From the NCBI GenBank assembly GCA_902780985.1, contig CACZHN010000057.1, positions 1 to 12,154 on the forward strand: 12,154 nucleotides of DNA, in the 5' to 3' direction. How positions within the stretch are numbered: position 1 is the stretch's first letter; each line of letters opens with the position of its first letter. The notes beneath the pieces are model-generated. The model made no database searches and was not told the origin of the DNA. It saw only the letters and a list, made by a program, of their open reading frames with translations. Origin of the DNA: an uncultured Lachnospiraceae bacterium (lineage in GTDB: Bacteria > Bacillota_A > Clostridia > Lachnospirales > Lachnospiraceae). Positions 6,341-12,154 of this stretch are shown piece after piece. A program made the translations under genes and the position numbers.

Positions 6341-8152
6341 AACTGTTACGGACTTAGCCAGGTTTCTCGGCTTATCTACATCCAGGCCCTTTGCCTCTGA
6401 TGTGTAATATGCGATAAGCTGAATTACGACTGCGATGGCGAATACTGAGAAGATACTGTCTACCTTCGGTATTCTGATCTGTCTGTCGCATACTTCCGTG
6501 CTTTCCGATTTATCTCCCGAGGTTACCAGGATTACATATGCACCTCTGGACTTAACCTCTCTTACATTTGAAATGATCTTGCTGTATACATGCTCTTCGC
6601 TGGCAATGGCGATGACCGGTACGTTTTCGGAGATCAGTGCGATGGTTCCGTGCTTAAGTTCTCCGGCTGCGTAAGCCTCTGCATGTATGTATGAAATCTC
6701 CTTAAGCTTGAGGGATGCCTCAAGACTCATGGTATAATCGATTCCTCTTCCGATGTAGAATGCATCAGGTGCATTCTTGATATGGTTTGCAACTTCCTTA
6801 ATTCTGTCGGCTTCCTGAAGTGTTTCCTTGATGATGTCGCCTACTGAAAGAAGTCTTGTCATGAATTTCTTTACAACGCTCTCTGAAAGTATTCCCTTAA
6901 CAAGTCCGATACGTGCCGCAAGAAGATACATTGCGGAAATCTGAACCGTATAAGCCTTTGTACTTGCTACGGCTATCTCCGGACCCGCATGGGTGTAAAG
7001 AACATAATCGCTCTCACGTGCGATAGTGGAACCCTTTACATTTACGATTGAAAGCACCTTGCTGTCTTTATGCTTTGCAAGTCTGAGAGCTTCAAGTGTA
7101 TCGATGGTCTCACCGGACTGTGATACAACGATTGTAAGTGTATCGCTGTCGATGATCGGATCTTTATATCTGAACTCGGAAGCAATCTCAACGGTTACAG
7201 GAATTCTGAGTCTTGTCTCGATAAGTGACTTACCAACCATTCCCGCATACATTGCCGTACCGCAGGCTACGATATTTATATTCTTCAGATTCTTCAGAAC
7301 ACTGTCATCGATTCCGTCTTCAGAAAAATCAGGCAGTCCGTTCTGGATTCTCGGTGTGATGGTTCTCTCAAGAGCTTCAGGCTGCTCGTAGATCTCCTTA
7401 AGCATGAAGTAAGGATAACCGCCCTTCTGTGCGGATGCGATATCCCAGTTAACCTCAAGATACTCAGGCTCAACCTTTCTTCCCTTAAGATCCATAACTC
7501 CGATACCTTCAGGTGTAAGAGTGATGATATGATACTCCGGAACTACGAAGTATTTCTTTGAAAATGAGATAACTGCCGTCAGATCCGACGCGATGATGGA
7601 GCCGCCTTCAAAGTCTGCCGCAATCATAGGGCTGACATTTCTTACTGCGAAGATTTTTCCCGGCTGATCATCAAAGATTATGCACAGAGCGAAGGAACCT
7701 GCAAGAAGCTTAACCACCTGCTTGATAGCCTTGTAAGGATCGCCCTCGTAAAGCTTATCCAGGAGTGCTGCTACAACTTCCGTATCGGTCTCTGACTTAA
7801 GAGATTCCTTAAGTCCGTACTCTACGGTAAGTTCCTTGTAATTCTCTATGATACCGTTGTGAATAAGAGTAACACCGCCGCATCTGTGAGGATGAGCATT
7901 TTCTTCGGTAACTCCTCCGTGAGTAGCCCATCTTGTATGGCCTATTCCGCAGGTTGCATCTGTTGCCACATCCTTTGCGGCCTCTTCGAGTTCTGCTACC
8001 TTACCTGTTCTCTTCTTGATAACTATGCCTGTCTTAGGATCGTAAAGTGCGATTCCCGCACTGTCGTAACCACGATACTCAAGCTGCTTTAAACCGTTAA
8101 TGAGGATATCCTTAGCCGGACTATCCCCTGTATAACCAATTATTCCACACAT
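6335..8152 (-). CDS. glmS: Glutamine--fructose-6-phosphate aminotransferase (isomerizing)
   Basis: Makes glucosamine 6-phosphate from fructose 6-phosphate and glutamine, the entry step to UDP-GlcNAc for peptidoglycan. All 605 residues are present, the normal length. The N-terminal glutaminase domain (2-230) begins with the nucleophile Cys2 (MCGIIGYTGD) exposed after Met removal, and has RGYDSAG (28-33 region), GHTRWATHG (71-79), HPH (87-89) and HNGIIENY (98-105). Two sugar-isomerase (SIS) domains follow, with ACGTA (296-300), SQSGET (344-349), STKA (397-400), KLKEISYIHAEAY (482-494) and the C-terminal DVDKPRNLAKSVTVE holding the conserved Lys600. GAGG (8163-8166) lies 10 bases before the ATG. 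The gene has its own promoter and is controlled by the ribozyme in its leader, so expression should fall when glucosamine 6-phosphate is plentiful. Confidence 0.98.
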   Translation of the reverse strand: MCGIIGYTGDSPAKDILINGLKQLEYRGYDSAGIALYDPKTGIVIKKRTGKVAELEEAAKDVATDATCGIGHTRWATHGGVTEENAHPHRCGGVTLIHNGIIENYKELTVEYGLKESLKSETDTEVVAALLDKLYEGDPYKAIKQVVKLLAGSFALCIIFDDQPGKIFAVRNVSPMIAADFEGGSIIASDLTAVISFSKKYFVVPEYHIITLTPEGIGVMDLKGRKVEPEYLEVNWDIASAQKGGYPYFMLKEIYEQPEALERTITPRIQNGLPDFSEDGIDDSVLKNLKNINIVACGTAMYAGMVGKSLIETRLRIPVTVEIASEFRYKDPIIDSDTLTIVVSQSGETIDTLEALRLAKHKDSKVLSIVNVKGSTIARESDYVLYTHAGPEIAVASTKAYTVQISAMYLLAARIGLVKGILSESVVKKFMTRLLSVGDIIKETLQEADRIKEVANHIKNAPDAFYIGRGIDYTMSLEASLKLKEISYIHAEAYAAGELKHGTIALISENVPVIAIASEEHVYSKIISNVREVKSRGAYVILVTSGDKSESTEVCDRQIRIPKVDSIFSVFAIAVVIQLIAYYTSEAKGLDVDKPRNLAKSVTVE

Positions 8153-8195
8153 ATTAATTTTACCTCGTAATCTTTATTTTTTGAAATGAGCACGC

Positions 8196-8218
8196 AAAAA
8201 CAAAGCATATTGCATGCT
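8196..8218 (-). other. Weak hairpin plus T-run between ribozyme and glmS
   Basis: On the minus strand AGCAT (8214-8218) and ATGCT (8204-8208) can pair around a 5-base loop and are followed by TTGTTTTT. The shape is that of an intrinsic terminator, but a 5-bp A+T-containing stem is too weak to be sure. It may only be a spacer structure between the ribozyme and the ribosome binding site. Confidence 0.3.
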
Positions 8219-8232
8219 GAAATAAAGCACGC

Positions 8233-8374
8233 GTTCTGCCCCTCTGTTTTCCGGTCGCCCGGGGTTTTAAAAGCAGAACTTACGAGATGTGCCGTCCCGA
8301 CAGAGCATCCGCCGAATTTTCGATAACTCTGTCCCTCGTCAACAGCCTGTGTGTCCGGCTGTCTGGCGCTAAGG
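8233..8374 (-). ncRNA. glmS ribozyme: glmS self-cleaving ribozyme/riboswitch
   Basis: The glmS leader matches the known glmS ribozyme. It has AGCGCCAGA with the expected cleavage between A (8370) and G (8369); an ACAGCC/GGCTGT stem (P1); GACGAGG, GTTATCGAAA and TTCGGCGGATGC in the conserved core; an ACAGAG/CTCTGT stem; and a distal arm GTTCTGC/GCAGAAC (P3) carrying CCGG-GCGA-CCGG, a GNRA-capped hairpin (P4). Glucosamine 6-phosphate acts as cofactor for self-cleavage, which marks the downstream mRNA for decay. An AAGGTT/AACCTT hairpin (8371-8385) lies directly before the cleavage site. A 90-codon open frame across this region is not a gene. Confidence 0.95.
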
Positions 8375-8420
8375 TTCTTAACCTTTCGAAAGTTGTCTCT
8401 CCTCAAAAACAACCTTTGGT

Positions 8421-8450
8421 ATTATACCATACTTTGCCCCTATATGGCAA
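8421..8450 (-). promoter_or_regulatory. glmS promoter
   Basis: On the minus strand TTGCCA (8445-8450) is followed after 18 bases by TATAAT (8421-8426), which also carries a TG one base upstream (TGGTATAAT, extended -10). Transcription should begin near 8414, about 45 bases before the ribozyme cleavage site. It is the best promoter match in the window and separates glmS from the metG set. Confidence 0.8.
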
Positions 8451-8484
8451 ATGAGCCGGTCCACGCGATGTGAATCGGCTCATT
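8450..8484 (-). terminator. Probable terminator after the small gene, overlapping the glmS -35
   Basis: A 9-bp stem AATGAGCCG/CGGCTCATT (8450-8458 with 8476-8484) can be extended inward by CAC/GTG pairing. It begins 5 bases after the stop of the small gene. The minus-strand sequence after it is only TTTGCC, so the T-run is short. Its far arm touches the glmS -35 box. Confidence 0.5.
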
Positions 8485-8488
8485 CTGC

Positions 8489-8833
8489 TTATTTCCATCT
8501 TTCCAGATGGAACTCTATTTTCAATCTGTATAAACATTCGCTTATACCGTCAAGTGCTGTTCTTAGTATCTGCGAATCCAACAGTTCATGTATCTCACCG
8601 TCGGGATAAAGCTTCATAAACTTCTCCGAAAGATTTATGACAGATGTGCTGTCCTCATACTTCGTGAGGTCTTCCAGTTCCATACCGAAGTCCGTAAGGA
8701 CACGGAAGACAGCTCTGTTCTGTGATAGTCCCGGAGCTCTCATTATGATATCGTAATAATACCTTATTCCTGCGATATAACCTTTTTTGTCGGATGGCAT
8801 GTCGGATACTTTCTTAATAACCTCATCATCCAT
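8489..8833 (-). CDS. Small protein of unknown function, co-transcribed with metG
   Basis: I do not recognise this protein. From the second ATG it has 114 residues, MDDEVIKKVSDMPSDKKGY at the start, and is predicted by eye to be mostly helical and soluble, with aromatic GIRYYYDIIM near residues 22-31, an acidic centre (MELEDLTKYED) and one Cys near the end (GISECLYRLK). No signal peptide, membrane segment, metal-binding or DNA-binding motif is apparent. The start is chosen by the ribosome binding site: AAGGAG at 8842-8847 is 8 bases before the ATG at 8831-8833 but only 2 before the ATG at 8837-8839, which would add Met-Ala. The site overlaps the metG stop codon, so translation is probably coupled to metG, and a role linked to translation is possible but unproven. 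Confidence 0.75.
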   Translation of the reverse strand: MDDEVIKKVSDMPSDKKGYIAGIRYYYDIIMRAPGLSQNRAVFRVLTDFGMELEDLTKYEDSTSVINLSEKFMKLYPDGEIHELLDSQILRTALDGISECLYRLKIEFHLERWK

Positions 8834-8841
8834 AGCCATAA

Positions 8842-8847
8842 CTCCTT
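8842..8847 (-). promoter_or_regulatory. Ribosome binding site of the small gene, overlapping the metG stop
   Basis: AAGGAG on the minus strand shares bases with the metG TAA stop (8846-8848). Its 8-base spacing favours the ATG at 8833 over the one at 8839. Confidence 0.8.
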
Positions 8848-10828
8848 AGCTGATCATAGAACCTGCCGGCATATCCTTTTCTGCTGTAAGAAGTGCAAGA
8901 TTGCCTTCCTCATCTTCCGCACAGAGGAGCATTCCCTCTGACAGAACTCCGGCAAGCTTAGCCGGCTTCAGGTTAGTGATAACAACAACCTTCTTACCCA
9001 CCATATCTTCAGGTGAGTAGAAGTTCTTGATTCCGGATACGATCTGAAGTGTACGTCCGGATACCTTAACCTGTGAGCAGAGAAGCTTCTTTGACTTCGG
9101 AACTTCCTCACATGCGAGGATTTCACCGATCTGAAGCTGCATCTTATCAAAGTCGTCAAGTGTAATCTGTTCCTTAACGAGATTGTCAACTGTTGCAGGC
9201 TCGCTCTTCTCTTCCTTCTTAGGCTTCTTTTCAGGTTTCGGCTCTTCTTCCTTTGCAGGGAATCTGATAGCCAGCTCTTCAAGCATCTTAGCTTCATCGA
9301 TTCTCTGGAACAGAATCTCAGGTGAATCCGTTACCTTGTTTCCTGAAGGATAAAGTCCGAAGTTTCCGAGCTCTGTTACAGCTCTCTTCTCTGTATTCAG
9401 CTGCTCAAGGATACGCTTGCTTGTCTCAGGAAGGAATGACTCAAGGAGAGAAGCACCGATGGTGATACTCTCAACAAGGTTGTACAGAACAGTGCTGAGT
9501 CTGTCCTGCTTATCCTCTTCCTTGGCAAGTGCCCAAGGCATAGTCTCATCTATATACTTATTGCATCTCTTGAAGAGATTCCAGATTTCGCTAATAGCAT
9601 CTGCAACACGGAGCTTGTCCATGCACTGATTAACCTTAAGTCTTGTTCCGATAACAGTCTGCTTAAGGTCTTCGTCTACAGCTTCGGCAACATTCTTGTT
9701 TGCAACAACACCGCCGAAATACTTGTTGCTCATGGAAATGGTTCTGTTAACCAGGTTTCCGAGAACATTTGCAAGGTCTGAGTTGAATCTCTCGATCATA
9801 AGCTCCCATGATACGACACCGTCGTTCTCGAAAGGCATCTCATGAAGAAGGAAATATCTTACAGGATCAACTCCGAAGTAATCTACCATGTCGTCGGCAT
9901 AGATTACATTTCCCTTTGACTTACTCATCTTTCCGTCGCTCTGGATCAGCCATGGATGACCGAATACCTGCTTAGGAAGAGGAAGGTCGAGAGCCATGAG
10001 CATGATCGGCCAGTAGATTGTATGGAATCTTAAAATGTCCTTACCGATAAGGTGAAGGTCACATGGCCAGTACTTCTCGAACATAGGATCGGACTGTCCG
10101 TTTACATGATATCCGAGACCTGTGATATAGTTGCTGAGAGCGTCGATCCAAACGTATACAACATGCTTCGGATCGAAGTCTACAGGGATACCCCACTTAA
10201 ATGATGTTCTTGATACACAAAGATCCTGAAGGCCCGGCTTAAGGAATGTATTTACCATCTCATTCTTTCTTGACTCAGGCTGAATGAAATCAGGATTATC
10301 CTCGATGTACTTGATAAGTCTGTCGGCATACTTGCTCATCTTGAAGAAGTAAGCTTCCTCTGATGCAGGTGCAACAGGACGTCCGCAGTCAGGACAGCAT
10401 CCATCAACAACCTGTGCCTTTGTCCAGAAAGACTCACATGGTGTACAGTAAAGTCCTTCGTACTTACCCTTATATATATCGCCCTTGTCATAGAGCTTCT
10501 TGAAAATCGCCTGTATCTCTTTTTCATGATCCTCATCTGTAGTTCTGATGAACTTGTCGTATGAGGTATTCATAAGATCCCATATTCTCTTAATATCGGC
10601 AGCTCTCTCGTCAACAAACTCCTTCGGTGTTGAGAGGCTCTCAAATGCCTTCGTCTCAATCTTCTGTCCGTGCTCATCGGTTCCTGTCTGGAATCTTACA
10701 TCGTATCCGATGAATCTCTTGTATCTTGCGATGCTGTCCGCAAGTACGATCTCATAGGTATTACCTATATGAGGTTTACCTGATGCATAAGCGATTGCCG
10801 TAGTAATGTAATAAGGTTTCTTTGCCAT
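8846..10828 (-). CDS. metG: Methionine--tRNA ligase with C-terminal tRNA-binding domain
   Basis: Charges tRNA-Met with methionine using ATP, in the cytoplasm. The 660 residues contain the class I Rossmann core with the HIGH-type motif PHIGN (19-23), the connective domain with a zinc-type knuckle (C128xxC131 and C145PDC148), WIDALSNY (227-234), the KMSKS motif (300-304) and a helical anticodon-binding domain (about 340-500) including the MPWALAK segment (430-436). A Lys/Glu/Pro linker (about 525-545) leads to a Trbp111/EMAP-type OB-fold tRNA-binding domain (about 555-660; IVSGIKNFYSPEDMVGKKV, LSEGMLLCAED), a fusion common in Firmicutes. The ATG is preceded by GGGGAG with 8 bases spacing. The leader is too short for a T-box and none is seen. 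Confidence 0.98.
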   Translation of the reverse strand: MAKKPYYITTAIAYASGKPHIGNTYEIVLADSIARYKRFIGYDVRFQTGTDEHGQKIETKAFESLSTPKEFVDERAADIKRIWDLMNTSYDKFIRTTDEDHEKEIQAIFKKLYDKGDIYKGKYEGLYCTPCESFWTKAQVVDGCCPDCGRPVAPASEEAYFFKMSKYADRLIKYIEDNPDFIQPESRKNEMVNTFLKPGLQDLCVSRTSFKWGIPVDFDPKHVVYVWIDALSNYITGLGYHVNGQSDPMFEKYWPCDLHLIGKDILRFHTIYWPIMLMALDLPLPKQVFGHPWLIQSDGKMSKSKGNVIYADDMVDYFGVDPVRYFLLHEMPFENDGVVSWELMIERFNSDLANVLGNLVNRTISMSNKYFGGVVANKNVAEAVDEDLKQTVIGTRLKVNQCMDKLRVADAISEIWNLFKRCNKYIDETMPWALAKEEDKQDRLSTVLYNLVESITIGASLLESFLPETSKRILEQLNTEKRAVTELGNFGLYPSGNKVTDSPEILFQRIDEAKMLEELAIRFPAKEEEPKPEKKPKKEEKSEPATVDNLVKEQITLDDFDKMQLQIGEILACEEVPKSKKLLCSQVKVSGRTLQIVSGIKNFYSPEDMVGKKVVVITNLKPAKLAGVLSEGMLLCAEDEEGNLALLTAEKDMPAGSMIS

Positions 10829-10908
10829 TTTATTTACTCCCCTCCGACTGCAGACTAATGGTATCCGCAGCCCCTTGATAAATTGCGTTCCGTGTAAAAT
10901 GTAATCCC

Positions 10909-10945
10909 AAAAATAAAAATCGGGCAGAACGCGCGTCTACCCGAT
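10909..10945 (-). terminator. Rho-independent terminator after murA
   Basis: On the minus strand ATCGGGTAGA pairs with TCTGCCCGAT (one T-G wobble) around a CGCGCGT-type loop, followed by TTTTATTTTT. It lies about 45 bases after the murA stop and is the clearest intrinsic terminator in the window. Confidence 0.88.
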
Positions 10946-10974
10946 ATTATACATATTTAGTTCGATTCAAACAA
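10946..10974 (-). promoter_or_regulatory. Candidate metG promoter nested in the murA terminator
   Basis: On the minus strand TTGTTT (10969-10974) is followed after exactly 17 bases by a perfect TATAAT (10946-10951). The expected start, near 10939, falls inside the first arm of the murA terminator, so a transcript from here would lack most of that arm and escape termination. No better promoter is seen in the 80 bases between the terminator and metG. Confidence 0.45.
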
Positions 10975-10988
10975 GTGCCGATTTCAAA

Positions 10989-12154
10989 TTAACCCACTCT
11001 GAGTTTGAACTTCTGCACTTCTCTTTCGGAATCAACAATCTCCATATGTCCGCCCAGTGCACGAACCTTCTCGTCGAAGTCTTCGTAACCTCTCTTGATA
11101 TACTGGATCTCGTCAATTGTGCTGTATCCGTCAGCTGCGAGAGCTGCGATAACAAGTGCCGCACCGGCTCTTAAGTCGGATGCTGTGATTCTTGCTCCGG
11201 TATACTTATCCGTACCTGTTATGATAGCGGTATTGTTCTCTACTCTGATGTGAGCACCCATGCGTGTAAGTTCCGATACATAACGGAATCTGTTCTCGAA
11301 GATACTTTCGGTAACAAGACTTGTTCCGTTAGCGATACCGAGAACGGTAGCCATCTGTGCCTGCATATCTGTAGGGAATCCCGGATACGGAAGAGTTTTG
11401 ATCTGTGTAGCCTTAAGATCTCCGTCTGCCATAACTCTTACGGAATCATCGTACTCGATTACATTTGCGCCCATCTCGATAAGCTTTGATGAGATAGCTT
11501 CAAGGTGCTTAGGGATAATGTTCTTGATAAGTACATTTCCTCTTGTGGCAACGGCCATTGTCATAAATGTTCCCGCTTCGATCTGATCAGGAATGATAGA
11601 GTACTCTGCTCCGTGAAGTCTTTCCACGCCGCGGACTCTGATGACATCCGTACCTGCGCCCTTGATGTTAGCGCCCATTGTATTCAGGAAGTTAGCCACA
11701 TCAACGATGTGAGGCTCCTTCGCTGCATTCTCTATAGTTGTCTTGCCTTCTGCAAGTGCAGCAGCAAGCATGATGTTGATAGTAGCACCTACAGACACGG
11801 TATCAAGATAGATATGTGCTCCTGTAAGTTTATCGGCCTTAGCGATGATCTTACCACCGGATACAATATCCGTTGTCGCTCCCAGCTTATTAAAGCCCTT
11901 CATGTGAAGGTCAATCGGACGTGCGCCGATATCACAGCCGCCCGGAAGAGCAACATCAGCATAATTGAACCTTCCCAAGAGCGCTCCGAGAAGATAATAA
12001 GAAGCTCTGATCTTTCTGATGTACTCATCATCAACGGACAGGTTCTCATTACCCTTAATGCCCTTACCACAGATAACTACTGTATGCTTGTCAATATATT
12101 TAACTGAAGCTCCTATATTCTCAATAGCCTTCAGAAGTGTAATTGTATCTGAAA
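10989..12154 (-). CDS. murA: UDP-N-acetylglucosamine 1-carboxyvinyltransferase, 5' end cut by the window edge
   Basis: First committed step of peptidoglycan synthesis: transfers enolpyruvyl from phosphoenolpyruvate to UDP-GlcNAc. The 387 visible residues cover all but about 35-45 of the N-terminus, running off base 12154 in frame. They show RASYYLLGALLGRF, then LPGGCDIGARPIDLH with the PEP-reactive (fosfomycin-target) Cys at codon 11934-11936 and the conserved Arg of GARP, then PGFPTDMQAQM with the catalytic-region Asp, ENRF and DLRAGAALVIAALA. A start at the TTG at 11978 would remove the RASYY segment and is not real. The protein keeps Cys rather than the Asp that gives natural fosfomycin resistance. 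The gene ends in a strong terminator and is transcribed toward metG. Confidence 0.97.
   Translation of the reverse strand, partial: SDTITLLKAIENIGASVKYIDKHTVVICGKGIKGNENLSVDDEYIRKIRASYYLLGALLGRFNYADVALPGGCDIGARPIDLHMKGFNKLGATTDIVSGGKIIAKADKLTGAHIYLDTVSVGATINIMLAAALAEGKTTIENAAKEPHIVDVANFLNTMGANIKGAGTDVIRVRGVERLHGAEYSIIPDQIEAGTFMTMAVATRGNVLIKNIIPKHLEAISSKLIEMGANVIEYDDSVRVMADGDLKATQIKTLPYPGFPTDMQAQMATVLGIANGTSLVTESIFENRFRYVSELTRMGAHIRVENNTAIITGTDKYTGARITASDLRAGAALVIAALAADGYSTIDEIQYIKRGYEDFDEKVRALGGHMEIVDSEREVQKFKLRVG

Noticed and set aside
8140..8412. A 90-codon minus-strand open frame upstream of glmS
   Set aside because: It runs through the conserved glmS ribozyme, overlaps the glmS start, and its product has no recognisable features.
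10829..10908. T-box or SAM riboswitch in the metG leader
   Set aside because: The leader after the terminator is about 80 bases, and no T-box sequence, specifier stem or S-box core could be found.
10921..10935. Shared 12-mer between the murA terminator and the distal ribozyme arm (GGGCAGAACGCG)
   Set aside because: A handful of 12-base matches are expected by chance in a window this size, and the contexts are unrelated.
10989..11978. murA starting at the TTG at 11978
   Set aside because: The reading frame continues upstream with conserved MurA sequence to the window edge, so the gene is cut, not short.
11505..12107. Plus-strand open frame of 200 codons opposite murA
   Set aside because: murA is unambiguous on the other strand, and the plus-strand product is Cys/Ser-rich and lacks a ribosome binding site or domain.

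Overview
The window looks like chromosome from a low-to-medium G+C Gram-positive of the class Clostridia, most likely a Butyrivibrio-like member of the Lachnospiraceae. This is inferred from a glmS ribozyme, AAGGAG-type ribosome binding sites, RecD2-type helicase, a methionyl-tRNA synthetase with a fused tRNA-binding tail, and a lipoprotein with an acidic Ser/Thr-rich end. No phage, plasmid, transposase, CRISPR, tRNA or rRNA gene is visible. Seven of the eight complete or partial minus-strand and plus-strand genes lie on the minus strand when the two edge genes are counted; the lipoprotein at 5532-6263 is the only plus-strand gene.

Right part, read in transcription order on the minus strand: murA (5' end outside the window) ends in a strong intrinsic terminator. 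metG follows, and a small gene of unknown function starts a few bases after the metG stop. A strong extended -10 promoter then drives glmS through a leader that contains a complete glmS self-cleaving ribozyme. murA and glmS both serve peptidoglycan precursor synthesis (UDP-GlcNAc use and glucosamine-6-phosphate supply).

Middle: glmS converges on the plus-strand lipoprotein gene, and the two are separated by a 32-bp perfect inverted repeat. Upstream of the lipoprotein is a 338-base gap holding divergent promoters and a peculiar repeat element: a 25-nt direct repeat, a 16-nt palindrome and a series of tiny GAA-capped hairpins.

Left part, minus strand: a DivIVA-like coiled-coil protein with 14 exact 11-residue repeats, ten of which carry a cysteine at the same place. 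After a terminator comes a tightly packed set of three genes: a PAS/GAF sensor-like protein without any output domain, mreB (cell-shape actin) and recD2 (helicase, 3' end outside the window). The neighbourhood of MreB, a DivIVA-like protein, MurA and GlmS suggests a cell-envelope and morphogenesis theme, but co-function of the unknown genes is inference.

The most unusual items are the cysteine-stepped coiled coil, the GAA-hairpin repeat element, and the output-less sensor packed against mreB. All functional calls rest on motifs read by eye; no database search was run.
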